Origin: Pseudoalteromonas sp. Z1A8
GTDB taxonomy: Bacteria; Pseudomonadota; Gammaproteobacteria; Enterobacterales; Alteromonadaceae
Length of the DNA stretch: 64,000 nucleotides
Assembly: GCF_011378855.1 (NCBI RefSeq)
Contig: NZ_WTLB01000015.1
Span: forward strand, 21,988 to 85,987
Reading direction: 5' to 3'
The position numbers and the translations under genes were made by a program. A model generated the notes under the pieces. That model ran no database searches and was not told the DNA's origin. It worked only from the letters and a program-made list of their open reading frames with translations. This document shows positions 37,359 to 48,062 of the stretch, piece after piece. Position 1 is the stretch's first letter; each line of letters begins with the position of its first letter.

Positions 37359-39299
37359 TTAGCGATTTAATCTGTTCTCGATTAGTTCATCGACAACAGA
37401 AGGATCGGCAAGCGTTGATGTATCTCCTAGTTGTTGGTGCTCATTTGCAGCGATTTTACGTAAAATACGACGCATAATCTTGCCTGAACGCGTTTTAGGT
37501 AAACCTGGAGACCATTGAATCATATCTGGTGATGCTATTGGACTAAGCTCTTTACGAACCCAGTTACGTACCTCTTTGGTTAACTCATCACTGACTGTTA
37601 CGCCTTCATTTGGCGTAATGTAAACATAAATACCTTGGCCTTTAATGTCATGCGGGTAACCTACAACTGCAGCTTCTGCAACTGCTGGGTGTGATACAAG
37701 AGCACTTTCAATCTCTGCAGTACCTAATCGATGACCAGATACATTAAGCACATCATCTACACGACCTGTGATCCAGTAATAACCATCTTCATCACGACGA
37801 CAACCATCACCTGTAAAATACACACCTGGGTAGGCACTAAAGTAAGTTTGCTCAAAACGCTCATGATCGTTATAAACCGTTCTCGCTTGTGATGGCCAGC
37901 TATCTAAAATAACTAAGTTACCATCTACAGCACCTTCAAGTGTATTACCTTCAGCATCAAATAATGCAGGAGCAATACCAAAAAATGGATGTGTTGCAGA
38001 ACCTGGTTTTGTATCAGTAGCACCTGGTAATGGCGTGATCATAATGCCACCGGTTTCTGTTTGCCACCACGTATCAACAATCGGGCAATTAGATTTACCA
38101 ATACTCTCGTAATACCACGTCCACGCTTCAGGATTAATTGGCTCACCAACCGAACCTAAAATACGTAAACTATCGCGATTTGACGAGGCAATTGGCTCAT
38201 CACCTTTCGCCATTAATGCACGGATTGCTGTAGGCGCAGTATATAAAATAGTAACGCCGTGTTTATCAACAATTTCACCCATGCGCCCAGCTGTTGGGTA
38301 CGTAGGTACACCTTCAAATAAAACTTGCGTACAACCGTTTACCAGTGGTCCGTATGCAATGTAGCTGTGGCCTGTGATCCAACCTACATCGGCACTACAC
38401 CAATACACATCGTCTTCTTTTAAATCAAATACGTACTCGTGTGTCATTGATGAGTAAACTAAGTAACCACCTGTGGTATGCACAACACCTTTTGGCTGTC
38501 CGGTCGATCCTGACGTATATAAAATAAAGAGCGGATCTTCAGCATTCATTGGCTCTGGCTCACACTGCGCTGGTAAATCAGCAACTAGGTCATGCCACCA
38601 AATGTCATGTTCATTCCAATCAACTTCGCCGCCTGTTAATTGATGTACTATAACGTGTTCAATTGAAGTCACAGTATCTTGTGCAACAGCTTCATCAACG
38701 TTTGCTTTTAGTGGTACACAATTACCCGCTCTGCGCCCTTCATCTGACGTAATAACAACCTTAGCACCCGAATCTCTAATACGGTCGGCAATCGCTGAAG
38801 GTGAAAAGCCACCAAATACAACAGAATGAATAGCACCAATACGTGCACAGGCTTGCATTGCATACACAGCCTGTGGCGTCATAGGCATATAAATCGCTAC
38901 GCGATCACCTTTTTGCACACCTAACTTTTTTAAGCCATTAGCAAACTTAGCAACTTCATCATGCAGCTGCTGATAAGTAATATTCTCGCTTTGAGATGGA
39001 CTATCACCTTCCCAAATAAGCGCAACCTTATCGGCTTTGGTTTTTAGATGGCGGTCAATACAATTGTACGAAGCATTTAAATAGCCATCTTCATACCATT
39101 TAATATTTATGTGACCTTTGTCGAATGATGTGTTTTTAACTTTAGTGTAAGGAGTAGACCAATCGAGGCGTTTGCCATGCTCACCCCAAAAACCTTCAGG
39201 GTCATCAATAGATTGCTTATAAAGCGTATTATATTTATTTTTATCTACAAGAGTCGCATCTTTAATATGCGTCGGAACTGGATAGATACTTTGTGACAT
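37359..39299 (-). CDS. acs: Acetyl-CoA synthetase
   Basis: 646 residues; makes acetyl-CoA from acetate, ATP and CoA by way of acetyl-AMP. The adenylate-forming signature [14 protein letters not shown] and the Trp-rich acetate pocket ([11 protein letters not shown]) are present. Lys607 in RSGKIMRR is the lysine whose acetylation shuts the enzyme down in this family. The start MSQSIYPVP at 39299 has GGAG six bases ahead; an ATG four codons earlier overlaps that ribosome binding site. A regulator gene follows on the same strand and a porin diverges. Confidence 0.97.
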   Translation of the reverse strand: MSQSIYPVPTHIKDATLVDKNKYNTLYKQSIDDPEGFWGEHGKRLDWSTPYTKVKNTSFDKGHINIKWYEDGYLNASYNCIDRHLKTKADKVALIWEGDSPSQSENITYQQLHDEVAKFANGLKKLGVQKGDRVAIYMPMTPQAVYAMQACARIGAIHSVVFGGFSPSAIADRIRDSGAKVVITSDEGRRAGNCVPLKANVDEAVAQDTVTSIEHVIVHQLTGGEVDWNEHDIWWHDLVADLPAQCEPEPMNAEDPLFILYTSGSTGQPKGVVHTTGGYLVYSSMTHEYVFDLKEDDVYWCSADVGWITGHSYIAYGPLVNGCTQVLFEGVPTYPTAGRMGEIVDKHGVTILYTAPTAIRALMAKGDEPIASSNRDSLRILGSVGEPINPEAWTWYYESIGKSNCPIVDTWWQTETGGIMITPLPGATDTKPGSATHPFFGIAPALFDAEGNTLEGAVDGNLVILDSWPSQARTVYNDHERFEQTYFSAYPGVYFTGDGCRRDEDGYYWITGRVDDVLNVSGHRLGTAEIESALVSHPAVAEAAVVGYPHDIKGQGIYVYITPNEGVTVSDELTKEVRNWVRKELSPIASPDMIQWSPGLPKTRSGKIMRRILRKIAANEHQQLGDTSTLADPSVVDELIENRLNR

Positions 39300-39739
39300 C
39301 TTCGTCTCCATTAAATTACTTGCCTTAGGCTCTTATCAAGGATTACTCAGCAGTGCCTTATTAAGTATTAGACCTTAGTTGTATTCCTCTTCATTTTGCT
39401 CATTTGTAGTTTATAATCCTTCTGCTTTCAATTTTTTTACATAAATAATACAACGCGTTAAATGTAAGTAAATACAAACTTATCTACTCTAAAACCTTAG
39501 TCTTATAGACCAATAGGTAATTGAGTAAATATTGCACATATTCAACAGTGTTCGGTACTGTAATAAACGTATTTACTGTAGTACTTACTAAAATCTTTAT
39601 TTAACGAATGAAAACAATATGTGTATTGAAAAGCTAAATTAACACCCTTTTTATTCGTAAGTAATACTCGTAGCAAGTAATACAACCTTACATGAAAAAA
39701 AAAGTAACAAACAACAAGTAGCCTATAAAGGACACCACA
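39300..39739. other. Intergenic region between acs and the porin, 440 bp
   Basis: Divergent promoter region for acetate activation and a porin. It contains an imperfect inverted repeat at 39494-39518 (separate entry) and AT-rich stretches. No further element could be assigned. Confidence 0.5.
39494..39518. promoter_or_regulatory. Candidate operator between acs and porin genes
   Basis: ACCTTAGTC-TTATA-GACCAATAGGT is an imperfect inverted repeat roughly 195 bases upstream of acs and 220 upstream of the porin. A related string (AGACCTTAG) occurs at about 39369-39378. It may be a binding site for the adjacent NarL-type regulator; purely a pattern match. Confidence 0.3.
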
Positions 39740-40906
39740 ATGAAATTTACCCCATTAAAAACATTGGCAGCAAGCGCTGTACTATGTGCACTATCAAGTA
39801 CTGCATACGCGGCAACTGCTGCAAAAATTGGTGATACCGAATTTACTTACGGTGGATACATTAAACTCGACTCTATGTGGAGTGATTATTCAGCGGGTGC
39901 GCCTGCAGGCTCAAACGTAGGCCGCGACTTTTACGTACCAAGTACACTAACAGTTGGCGACGATAACAGCTCAGATGCTGTATTTGACATGCATGCACGT
40001 GAATCACGTTTTAACTTTGGTACTTCAACGTTAATGGATAACGGTAAGACCGTAAAAACTAAAATTGAAATTGACTTTCTAGCCTCTGCAACTGGCGGAA
40101 ATGAACGTGTATCAAACTCTTATGCACCACGTATTCGCCACGCGTTTGTTACTTACGATGGTTGGTTATTTGGTCAAACGTGGTCTAACTTCCAAAATGT
40201 AGGCGCACTTGCTGAAACACTTGATTTTGTAGGCCCAGCTGAAGGCACTGTGTTTGTCCGTCAATCGCAAATTAAATATACCACTGGCGCATGGTCTTTC
40301 TCATTAGAAAATCCAGAAAGTACAATTTCTACGGCTGGCGGTATGGTAGTTACTGATGATGCATCATTACCTGATTTTACAGCTCGTTATACGCACAAAG
40401 CAGATTGGGGTAATGTTGTTGTTGCCGCACTTGCACGTCAACTTACTTACAAGGTAGGCGGTGTTGATGCCGATGAAACATCGTTTGGTGTAAGTGCTTC
40501 AGGTAAAATAAACCTTGGTGAAGACAACCTTAAATTTATGCTTACGCAAGGTAAAGGCTTAGGCCGTTACGTAGGCTTAAACGTTGCTCACGGCGCAGTA
40601 CTTAATGGCGATGAACTAGATGCGATTGACTCAACTTCTGGTTTTGTTGCTTACCAGCACAAATGGACAAGTAAATGGCGCTCCACGTTCTTATACTCAT
40701 TCTTTAGCGCTGATAACAACACTGATTTATTAGCTATTTCTGGCGAACCGACAGAATCAAGCCAAAGCTACAGCGCAAATATTCTATACTCACCCGTTAA
40801 ACGTTTAACGTTTGGTGCTGAACTAAAGCATGCTGAACGTGAAACCGAAAATGGCGTAGATGGCGATTTAGACCGTTTACAATTTTCCGTTAAATACTCT
40901 TTTTAA
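39740..40906 (+). CDS. DcaP-like trimeric outer-membrane porin
   Basis: 388 residues with a signal peptide (cleavage after STAYA). The mature protein begins with a short linker and FTYGGYIKLDSMWSDY, a hallmark of DcaP-type porins, and ends in KYSF with a terminal phenylalanine. Alternating strands such as SFSLENPES and WRSTFLYSFFSA fit a 16-strand barrel. DcaP porins pass dicarboxylates and related anions. The divergent position next to acs suggests it brings in small carboxylates for that pathway, which is inference. Confidence 0.9.
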   Translation: MKFTPLKTLAASAVLCALSSTAYAATAAKIGDTEFTYGGYIKLDSMWSDYSAGAPAGSNVGRDFYVPSTLTVGDDNSSDAVFDMHARESRFNFGTSTLMDNGKTVKTKIEIDFLASATGGNERVSNSYAPRIRHAFVTYDGWLFGQTWSNFQNVGALAETLDFVGPAEGTVFVRQSQIKYTTGAWSFSLENPESTISTAGGMVVTDDASLPDFTARYTHKADWGNVVVAALARQLTYKVGGVDADETSFGVSASGKINLGEDNLKFMLTQGKGLGRYVGLNVAHGAVLNGDELDAIDSTSGFVAYQHKWTSKWRSTFLYSFFSADNNTDLLAISGEPTESSQSYSANILYSPVKRLTFGAELKHAERETENGVDGDLDRLQFSVKYSF

Positions 40907-40930
40907 TAGTAAAAACCTAATTAATTTATA

Positions 40931-40953
40931 AAGCGGCCTAGGCCGCTTTTTTT
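40931..40953 (+). terminator. Intrinsic terminator of the porin gene
   Basis: Stem AAGCGGCC / GGCCGCTT with a TA loop centre followed by T residues, 25 bases after the stop. Confidence 0.88.
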
Positions 40954-41071
40954 ATAAGTGAAATTAAGCGCCGTTCTATATAATTCGTTAATCCGTACCT
41001 ATAATCTTTATATATGACCTTAAAATTCAATAAAACAGAATAATTATAGATAAAAACCCAGAAACACGATT

Positions 41072-41090
41072 GCAAATCAATATCATTTAG
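41072..41090 (+). promoter_or_regulatory. Candidate Fur box
   Basis: GCAAATCAATATCATTTAG matches 11 of 19 positions of the classical Fur box, with the right half strongest, 42 bases before the start of a siderophore receptor gene, where Fur control is expected. Confidence 0.5.
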
Positions 41091-41131
41091 ATTAAATTGC
41101 GCACTTCTTTTTGAACTAACTGGAAAAACTT

Positions 41132-43255
41132 ATGTCGTCCCCTCAAGTTTTGCGTTTATCTAAACTAAGCTTTGCTACTTCTTTAATTTTATCTGGCTAT
41201 GCATTTGCCGATGAAGCAAATACAAAAGATGAACCTCTAGAAAAAATTGCAGTGTATGGTCAGCATCATAAAAACTACATAACAGAAGAAGCGCAATCAG
41301 CCACTAAATTAGGTTTAACAATTAAAGAAACACCACAGTCAATCTCTGTTGTATCACGCGCACTAATGGACGACTTTTCACTAGACGATATAAACTCAGT
41401 ACTTGAAAGCACGCCAGGCGTAACAGTAGAGCAAATAGAAACCGACCGTACTTACTTTAAAGCTCGTGGTTTTGAAATTACTAACTTTCAAGTTGATGGA
41501 TTAGGTATTCCACAAAGCTCAGGCTCTATTCAAGGAAGTCTTGATACATCAATTTACGACCGCGTTGAAATTGTGCGTGGCGCTAATGGCTTAATGACCG
41601 GCGCGGGTAATCCTTCTGCTACTGTAAATATGGTTTTAAAAAAACCAACATATAACACACAAGCTAATGCGTCTGTGTCATACGGTTCGTGGAATAAAAA
41701 ACGATTAGATTTAGATGTATCGACCCCTATTAATGAAGAACACGCTGTAAGAGCTGTATTTACAAAACAAAAAGCGGATTCATACTTAGATCGTTACGAA
41801 ACAGATAAAACAATTATTTACTTAGCCTACGAAGGCAAATTAACCGACAACACATTATTAAGCGTTAACTACGTTAACCAACAAAAAGATGCTGATAGCC
41901 CACTTTGGGGGGCACTACCTCTTTATTACACCGACGGCTCACCAACCGACTATGACGAATCAACCAGTACTGCTGCTGATTGGTCTTACTGGGATAACAG
42001 TGCAGAGCAAGTATATGTAACGCTTGAACAAAACTTATCAGCAACATGGGTGGCTAGAGCGCGCTATGCTCACATTGAAAACGAGCAAGACTCAGAGCTG
42101 TTCTACGTATACGGTACACCAAATAAAGACACTGAGCTTGGTTTAACCGGTTATGCAAGCCGTTATGATTACGAAGATAAGCATGATTTATTTGATCTAT
42201 ATGCCAGTGGTAAATTTGATTTATTTGGTCAAGAGCACGATCTATCATTTGGTGTTAGCCAAGCAAAAATGGATTACACCGAGCAGTCTCTTTACGATTA
42301 CACCACAGGCAATGGCTTTCCGGCAATGCCATCACTTAAAACGTGGGATGGGGTAATGCCACAATCAACACTTGCTGATGGCGTAAATGGAAGCAATATA
42401 ACAAATGAGCAAAAATCAGCTTACATATCAACTCGTATCAGATTAAGTGAACCTTTAAGTGTACTTGCTGGCGTGCGTTATACAGATTGGAAAACAAAAG
42501 GTACAGCGTACGGTGTTGCTCAAACACGTAATGACTCTGAGCTAATACCGTATATTGGTACAGTGTACGACTTTAACGAATCTCTATCGGCTTATGCAAG
42601 CTATACAGAAACATTTGTACCGCAAAAAGAACTAGATATAAATGCCAATCAACTACCTGCTGTTACTGGTAAAAGTAGCGAAATAGGTGTCAAAGCACAG
42701 CTTCTAGACGACCAGTTATTTGTAACGTTTGCTTATTTTGATGCAAAACAAGATGGCCTTGCTGTTGCTATAGCTAACTCATTACCAAGTGATACGCGTT
42801 ATTATGCAGCTGATGGCATTAGTAGTAATGGTTTTGAAGTAGAGTTAAGTGGTAAATTTACAGATGATTTAAGTGCAAGTATTAGCTTTAGTAATTTAAA
42901 TATTGATGGTGATGATTTAGTAAAAGATTACACACCAGAAAACCAACTTAAAATAGCAGCAACTTACCAAGTTCCTTTAGTTGATGGTTTATCGTTTGGT
43001 GCAAATTACCGCTGGCAGGATTCAACTAGTCGAGTACAAGTTAGCGATGCTAATGGTATTGCAAGCGTAACGACCAATCAAGATGCATACGGGTTACTTG
43101 ATTTAATGGCCACTTACAAAATTACAGATAACGTAGGAGTCACTTTCAACGTTAATAACACTACAGGTGAAAAATACTTGCACAGCCTATACTGGGAACA
43201 AGGTTATTACGGTGCACCTCGTAACTACGCTCTATCTGTAAATTGGCAGTTATAA
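41132..43255 (+). CDS. TonB-dependent siderophore receptor
   Basis: 707 residues with a signal peptide (cleavage after YAFA). A TonB box-like LEKIAVYG is followed by the plug domain (about 55-165) with TPQSISVVSRALMDD, the LESTPGVTV motif and RVEIVRGANGLMTGAGNPSATVN. The 22-strand barrel fills the rest and ends in WQL, in line with FhuE/FoxA-type ferri-siderophore receptors. TonB-ExbBD energises uptake from the inner membrane. The exact siderophore is unknown. A candidate Fur box lies upstream; no biosynthesis or ABC genes are adjacent. Confidence 0.93.
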   Translation: MSSPQVLRLSKLSFATSLILSGYAFADEANTKDEPLEKIAVYGQHHKNYITEEAQSATKLGLTIKETPQSISVVSRALMDDFSLDDINSVLESTPGVTVEQIETDRTYFKARGFEITNFQVDGLGIPQSSGSIQGSLDTSIYDRVEIVRGANGLMTGAGNPSATVNMVLKKPTYNTQANASVSYGSWNKKRLDLDVSTPINEEHAVRAVFTKQKADSYLDRYETDKTIIYLAYEGKLTDNTLLSVNYVNQQKDADSPLWGALPLYYTDGSPTDYDESTSTAADWSYWDNSAEQVYVTLEQNLSATWVARARYAHIENEQDSELFYVYGTPNKDTELGLTGYASRYDYEDKHDLFDLYASGKFDLFGQEHDLSFGVSQAKMDYTEQSLYDYTTGNGFPAMPSLKTWDGVMPQSTLADGVNGSNITNEQKSAYISTRIRLSEPLSVLAGVRYTDWKTKGTAYGVAQTRNDSELIPYIGTVYDFNESLSAYASYTETFVPQKELDINANQLPAVTGKSSEIGVKAQLLDDQLFVTFAYFDAKQDGLAVAIANSLPSDTRYYAADGISSNGFEVELSGKFTDDLSASISFSNLNIDGDDLVKDYTPENQLKIAATYQVPLVDGLSFGANYRWQDSTSRVQVSDANGIASVTTNQDAYGLLDLMATYKITDNVGVTFNVNNTTGEKYLHSLYWEQGYYGAPRNYALSVNWQL

Positions 43256-43301
43256 GTATATTTGATTAATTAAAGGCTGTAGATTTTTGCAGGTTAAATT
43301 A

Positions 43302-43337
43302 AAAAACGACACATTAAAATATGTCGTTTTTATTTTT
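43302..43337 (+). terminator. Intrinsic terminator of the siderophore receptor gene
   Basis: Stem AAAACGACA / TGTCGTTTT with a 10-base loop, followed by a T-rich run, about 47 bases after the stop. Confidence 0.8.
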
Positions 43338-43347
43338 ATCTGCTTTA

Positions 43348-43509
43348 AAACCAATTCGCTTAATTAAGTAATCTATTTTGAGGTAAGAAAATCGTGTCGA
43401 TAACAAGGCAAAAATTTCGTTATTTAGTTGTTCTATATCAGAAATTTTTAACGTAGTTAGCGTCAGATTTAACCCCTCAAATTGATTAAGTGTTATTGCG
43501 GATTGTTAT
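43348..43509. repeat. 162-bp hairpin-forming repeat, subfamily A, copy 2
   Basis: Nearly identical to 662-823 in sequence and identical in length. Ends are slightly worn (AAACCAAT and ATTGTTAT). It lies between two convergent genes, flanked on the left by the receptor terminator and on the right by the recA terminator. Confidence 0.85.
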
Positions 43510-43522
43510 AAGTTTTGAACAA

Positions 43523-43555
43523 CAAAAAAGCGCTAACCATTACTGGTTAACGCTC
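43523..43555 (-). terminator. Intrinsic terminator of recA
   Basis: On the minus strand AGCGTTAACCA / TGGTTAGCGCT with a GTAA loop (one G-T pair), followed by six T; 48 bases after the recA stop. Confidence 0.87.
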
Positions 43556-43602
43556 TTTAAAGCTCGGGTCAAATCAAGCTTAATAACTCATTTTGATACA
43601 GT

Positions 43603-44646
43603 TTAAAGGTCAGCGTCATCGCCTAACTTATCTTCACCGTCTTCTGGCTCAATAGTTGCTTTTAGTAAAAGCATTTCGCGTAACTTGCCTTCAATCTCAT
43701 CTGCAATTTCTGGGTTTTCTTTCAAAAACTTAATTGAGTTAGATTTACCTTGGCCAACTTTGTTACCACAGTAGCTATACCAAGCACCTGCTTTTTCAAC
43801 AATTTTGTGCTTAACACCTAAGTCAATTAGCTCGCCTTGCTTAGAAATACCTTCACCATACATGATGATAAATTCAGCTTGTTTAAACGGCGGCGCAACT
43901 TTGTTTTTAACAATTTTAACGCGTGTTTCATTACCAACAACTTCATCGCCTTCTTTTACAGAACCAATACGACGAATATCTATACGTACTGATGCGTAAA
44001 ACTTAAGTGCGTTACCACCCGTTGTTGTTTCTGGGTTACCAAACATAACACCAATTTTCATACGGATTTGGTTAATGAAAATACATAACGTGTTAGAGCG
44101 TTTAATATTACCTGTAAGCTTACGTAATGCTTGTGACATTAAACGTGCTTGTAAGCCCATGTGCGAGTCGCCCATGTCGCCTTCAATTTCAGCTTTTGGT
44201 GTAAGTGCAGCAACCGAGTCAATAATAACTACGTCTACAGCACTTGAGCGTACTAACATGTCACAAATTTCTAGCGCTTGTTCACCGGTATCTGGTTGAG
44301 AAACAAAAAGCTCATCAATGTTAACACCAAGCTTTTGTGCATAAACTGGATCAAGAGCATGCTCAGCATCGATAAAGGCACATGTTTTGCCTTCTTTTTG
44401 CGCTTCAGCGATAACTTGTAAAGTAAGCGTTGTTTTACCAGATGATTCAGGACCGTATACTTCAACAATACGCCCCATAGGTAAACCACCTATGCCTAAG
44501 GCAATATCAATACCTAGTGAGCCTGTAGATACAGATTCAATGTTTAACGCTTTGTTATCACCCAATTTCATAATTGAGCCTTTACCAAATTGACGTTCAA
44601 TTTGTGATAGTGCTGCGTCCAACGCTTTTTGTTTGTTATCGTTCAT
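43603..44646 (-). CDS. recA: Recombinase RecA
   Basis: 347 residues. The ATP-binding Walker A GPESSGKT (65-72, Lys71) and the loops that bind DNA ([23 protein letters not shown]) are all intact. RecA pairs homologous DNA, rescues forks and triggers LexA cleavage. The start [10 protein letters not shown] at 44646 has GGAG upstream; the frame runs ten codons further without family support. The SOS box lies 35 bases upstream at 44682-44697. pncC is immediately upstream on the same strand. Confidence 0.98.
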   Translation of the reverse strand: MNDNKQKALDAALSQIERQFGKGSIMKLGDNKALNIESVSTGSLGIDIALGIGGLPMGRIVEVYGPESSGKTTLTLQVIAEAQKEGKTCAFIDAEHALDPVYAQKLGVNIDELFVSQPDTGEQALEICDMLVRSSAVDVVIIDSVAALTPKAEIEGDMGDSHMGLQARLMSQALRKLTGNIKRSNTLCIFINQIRMKIGVMFGNPETTTGGNALKFYASVRIDIRRIGSVKEGDEVVGNETRVKIVKNKVAPPFKQAEFIIMYGEGISKQGELIDLGVKHKIVEKAGAWYSYCGNKVGQGKSNSIKFLKENPEIADEIEGKLREMLLLKATIEPEDGEDKLGDDADL

Positions 44647-44681
44647 TTTGTTCTCCAATCCAGCTAATGCGAACAAGTATA

Positions 44682-44697
44682 CTGTATGAAATCACAG
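44682..44697 (-). promoter_or_regulatory. LexA (SOS) box of recA
   Basis: CTGT-N8-ACAG, within TACTGT...ACAGTA, is the gammaproteobacterial LexA consensus. It lies between pncC and recA, so recA has its own DNA-damage-inducible promoter. Confidence 0.9.
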
Positions 44698-44713
44698 TAT
44701 CAAGCTAATTTTT

Positions 44714-45202
44714 TCATTTTATCTCATCTATTACACTTTTCAATGAAAATACAATAGCTTGCAACCTAACTTGAGCTCTATCACCAGTAAATACTTGTTT
44801 AAAGGTCAGTACTTTGTCATTAATTTGTATACCAAACCATACAAGTCCCACAGGTTTACCATCGGTTGCACCTCCAGGCCCCGCAATGCCAGATACAGCT
44901 ATAGATATATTTGCATTTGTTGCCTTAGTAGCACCGATTGCCATTTCACGTACAGTTTGCTCGCTCACTGCGCCATATTGCGCTAATGTGCCTGCACTCA
45001 CATTTAGTAAATCTTGCTTTGCTTGATTGCTGTAAGTGACAAATGCACGGTCAATATAAGCCGAGCTTCCAGGGGTATCGGTAAGCGCATAACTCACTCC
45101 GCCGCCAGTACATGACTCAGCACTAGTGATCCATAAGCATTTATCCGTTAAAATAGCGCCTAATTGCGCAGCAAGTGTTTTAATCTCTTGATGTAATTCC
45201 AT
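44714..45202 (-). CDS. pncC: Nicotinamide-nucleotide amidohydrolase (CinA C-terminal domain family)
   Basis: 162 residues, the stand-alone form of the CinA C-terminal domain. Motifs: [20 protein letters not shown] with the catalytic Ser, [10 protein letters not shown], and [21 protein letters not shown]. It converts nicotinamide mononucleotide to nicotinate mononucleotide to recycle NAD by-products. The start MELHQEIK at 45202 is selected; 21 extra in-frame codons would run into mutS. Its start codon is 21 bases from the divergent mutS start. Confidence 0.93.
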   Translation of the reverse strand: MELHQEIKTLAAQLGAILTDKCLWITSAESCTGGGVSYALTDTPGSSAYIDRAFVTYSNQAKQDLLNVSAGTLAQYGAVSEQTVREMAIGATKATNANISIAVSGIAGPGGATDGKPVGLVWFGIQINDKVLTFKQVFTGDRAQVRLQAIVFSLKSVIDEIK

Positions 45203-45223
45203 ATTCAGCCTTTGGGTAAATAC

Positions 45224-47809
45224 ATGTCGTTTGATCTTTATGCACCACACACTATAAAACAACAAACCCCTATGATGCAGCAGTATCTAAAAATAAAATC
45301 AGAGCATCGCGATATTTTATTGTTTTATCGTATGGGCGATTTTTACGAACTTTTTTTTGATGACGCAAAACGCGCCGCTCAATTACTCGATATTTCGCAA
45401 ACACATCGCGGTAAAGCCGGCGGCGATCCTATCCCAATGGCGGGCGTGCCTTATCATGCCGTAGAAAACTACTTAGCACGCCTAGTTCAAATGGGTGAAT
45501 CAGTCGCTATTTGCGAACAAGTTGGGGATCCCGCAACCAGTAAAGGCCCTGTCGATCGAAAAGTTGTTCGTATAGTTACACCCGGTACAATTTCTGACGA
45601 AGCGCTTTTACAAGAACGACAAGACAACTTACTTACTAGCGTTTGGCAAAGTAAAAAAGGCCTATATGGCATTGCATACCTTGATATTAACTCAGGTCGC
45701 TTTAACATTGTTGAAGTAAATACCGACGAAGCCTTTAGCTCAACTATTCAACGCCTATCGCCAGCAGAACTTTTGTATAGCGAAAGCTTTGAAAATTTTC
45801 ATTTAATTGAGCATATAAAAGGCGCTCGTCGTCGCCCAGAGTGGGAGTTCGACTTAGATACGGCTCAGCACTTATTATGCGATCAATTTGGTACTAAGGA
45901 TTTAGTGGGTTTTGGCGTAGATAAAGCCCACAGCGCACTTGTTGCCGCAGGTTGTTTAATGCAATACGTAAAAGATACACAACGTATTGCACTGCCACAT
46001 ATTCGTGCAATTACGCTTGAGCATAACGAACACGCTGTTATTTTAGATGCCGCAACGCGTAAAAATTTAGAGCTTACCGTTAATTTATCAGGCGGATTTG
46101 AAAACACCCTTGCTCAAGTACTTGATAAAACAGCAACACCTATGGGTTCTCGCTTACTTAAGCGCCGTATTCATACTCCGGTGCGTAACAAAGATGAGCT
46201 AAATTCTCGTTTAAATGCAATTAGCGCTATTTTAGATGTACAGCTTTGTGGTGAATTACATGAGTCATTAAAAGACATTGGTGATGTAGAGCGTGTTATT
46301 GCACGCTTAGCTTTATGTACTGCTCGCCCGCGCGATTTAACTCGCCTGCGCAGTGCATTACAAGCACTTGCACCACTGCATACCTTATTAGGTGATGCTA
46401 ACGATCCTCGTATAGCGGGTATTATCAAAAACTCACCTGAACTCCCTGATTTACAGGAGTTATTAGAGCGCGCTGTTATTGATAACCCTCCTGTACTTAT
46501 TCGTGACGGTGGCGTTATTGCCCCTGGTTATAATAGCGAACTTGATGAATGGCGTAACTTAAGTAAAGGTGCAACCGATGTACTTGATCAACTAGAGCTG
46601 CGTGAACGCGAGCGCACAGGGATAAGTACGCTTAAAATTGGTTATAACCGCGTACATGGCTTTTTTATAGAAGTAAGCCGCGCCAATGCTCACCTAGTAC
46701 CCGCCGACTATATTCGTCGTCAAACACTTAAAAATAACGAACGCTATATTATTCCAGAGCTAAAAGAGCACGAAGATAAAGTACTTGGCAGTCAATCAAA
46801 AGCCCTAGCGCTTGAAAAACAACTATACGAAGAGTTGTTTAGATTTATTGCTCCACATATAGAGCAACTGCAAATAATGGCAGCAGCACTGGCTGATTTA
46901 GACGTGTTAAACAATTTAGCTGAGCGTGCATTTGCACTTAATTACGCAAAGCCAGAACTGTGCGATGACGACAATATTAGCATTAAACAAGGTCGTCACC
47001 CTGTGGTTGAGCAAGTAATGAAAGAACCGTTTATTGCCAACCCTGTAGAGTTAAACAGCCAACGTAAAATGCTAATTATTACCGGTCCAAACATGGGCGG
47101 TAAATCAACCTATATGCGCCAAACAGCACTTATTGTTCTCATGGCTCACATTGGCAGTTATGTACCTGCAGACAGCGCTAAAATTGGTAATATCGACCGC
47201 ATATTTACACGTATTGGTGCAAGCGACGATTTAGCATCAGGCCGCTCAACCTTCATGGTAGAAATGACCGAAACAGCCACTATTTTAAATAATGCGACAG
47301 CGCAGTCTTTAGTGTTAATGGATGAAATTGGTCGCGGTACAAGTACCTACGATGGTTTATCGCTTGCATATGCTACAGCGAATCATTTAGCGTCTAAAAT
47401 ATCTGCAAAAACATTGTTTGCTACACACTATTTTGAGCTTACAGAGCTTGCTGAGCAAACAACGGGCCTTGTAAACGTGCATCTTGATGCAATAGAACAT
47501 AACGATACAATCGCCTTTATGCATACAGTACTTGATGGCGCAGCAAGTAAGAGCTTTGGCTTACAGGTAGCTGCTCTTGCGGGTGTGCCAAAAGCTGTTA
47601 TTGCACAAGCAAAGCAAAAACTTAAGTTACTCGAAAATCATCAAAGCGTTACTGCACCAAATACAGAGCAACAAGCATTTACTTTTAATAACGAAGTTAC
47701 ACAAAGTGCCCCTTCTGAAGTAGAAGAGCAGTTAAGTGCTATTGACCCTGATAACTTATCGCCACGCCAAGCACACGATTTATTATATAAACTAAAAGCA
47801 TTGTTGTAA
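45224..47809 (+). CDS. mutS: DNA mismatch repair ATPase MutS
   Basis: 861 residues, close to E. coli (853). The mismatch-reading Phe-X-Glu is at 40-42 in MGDFYELF. The ABC-type ATPase has Walker [10 protein letters not shown] (about 618-626), and [17 protein letters not shown] with the signature region; the C-terminal end keeps the dimer/tetramer helix. MutS recognises mismatches and recruits MutL. The ATG at 45224 is chosen over an in-frame TTG at 45212. Only a weak purine stretch (GGGTAAA) precedes it. Its stop codon overlaps a repeat. Confidence 0.97.
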   Translation: MSFDLYAPHTIKQQTPMMQQYLKIKSEHRDILLFYRMGDFYELFFDDAKRAAQLLDISQTHRGKAGGDPIPMAGVPYHAVENYLARLVQMGESVAICEQVGDPATSKGPVDRKVVRIVTPGTISDEALLQERQDNLLTSVWQSKKGLYGIAYLDINSGRFNIVEVNTDEAFSSTIQRLSPAELLYSESFENFHLIEHIKGARRRPEWEFDLDTAQHLLCDQFGTKDLVGFGVDKAHSALVAAGCLMQYVKDTQRIALPHIRAITLEHNEHAVILDAATRKNLELTVNLSGGFENTLAQVLDKTATPMGSRLLKRRIHTPVRNKDELNSRLNAISAILDVQLCGELHESLKDIGDVERVIARLALCTARPRDLTRLRSALQALAPLHTLLGDANDPRIAGIIKNSPELPDLQELLERAVIDNPPVLIRDGGVIAPGYNSELDEWRNLSKGATDVLDQLELRERERTGISTLKIGYNRVHGFFIEVSRANAHLVPADYIRRQTLKNNERYIIPELKEHEDKVLGSQSKALALEKQLYEELFRFIAPHIEQLQIMAAALADLDVLNNLAERAFALNYAKPELCDDDNISIKQGRHPVVEQVMKEPFIANPVELNSQRKMLIITGPNMGGKSTYMRQTALIVLMAHIGSYVPADSAKIGNIDRIFTRIGASDDLASGRSTFMVEMTETATILNNATAQSLVLMDEIGRGTSTYDGLSLAYATANHLASKISAKTLFATHYFELTELAEQTTGLVNVHLDAIEHNDTIAFMHTVLDGAASKSFGLQVAALAGVPKAVIAQAKQKLKLLENHQSVTAPNTEQQAFTFNNEVTQSAPSEVEEQLSAIDPDNLSPRQAHDLLYKLKALL

Positions 47810-47969
47810 TACCAACCTGCATAAATCTTTGATCAATTTAACGAATTAAATTGCACTATAACGTCGTTAGAAATTTTTTATTTAGAACAACTAGATACAA
47901 AAATTTTTGCCTAGTTCTAGCGTAATTTCCTTAACGTTAAATAGACCCCGTATATAAGCAGATTGGTAT
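47809..47969. repeat. 161-bp hairpin-forming repeat, subfamily B, copy 1
   Basis: Ends ATACCAAC and ATTGGTAT. Its near-identical partner is at 63750-63910. Read in reverse, subfamily A aligns to it along the full length (shared blocks ATCAATTT, TAGAACAACTA and AAATTTTTGCCT). It begins on the last base of the mutS TAA and separates mutS from the convergent rpoS terminator. Confidence 0.85.
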
Positions 47970-47995
47970 AATTTATATCATCTGATTTACAAGCA

Positions 47996-48030
47996 TAAAA
48001 AAAGCCGAAGAATAAATTCTTCGGCTTTTT
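47996..48030 (-). terminator. Intrinsic terminator of rpoS
   Basis: On the minus strand an 11-bp stem AAGCCGAAGAA / TTCTTCGGCTT with a 4-base loop and a T tract, about 35 bases past the stop at 48063. Confidence 0.88.
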
Positions 48031-48062
48031 AACACACATAGTCTTTTAAATTATTTAAGCTG

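Noticed and set aside
42054..42356. Small frames of 64-67 residues within the TonB receptor
   Set aside because: Overlap the intact barrel-coding sequence and have no independent signal.
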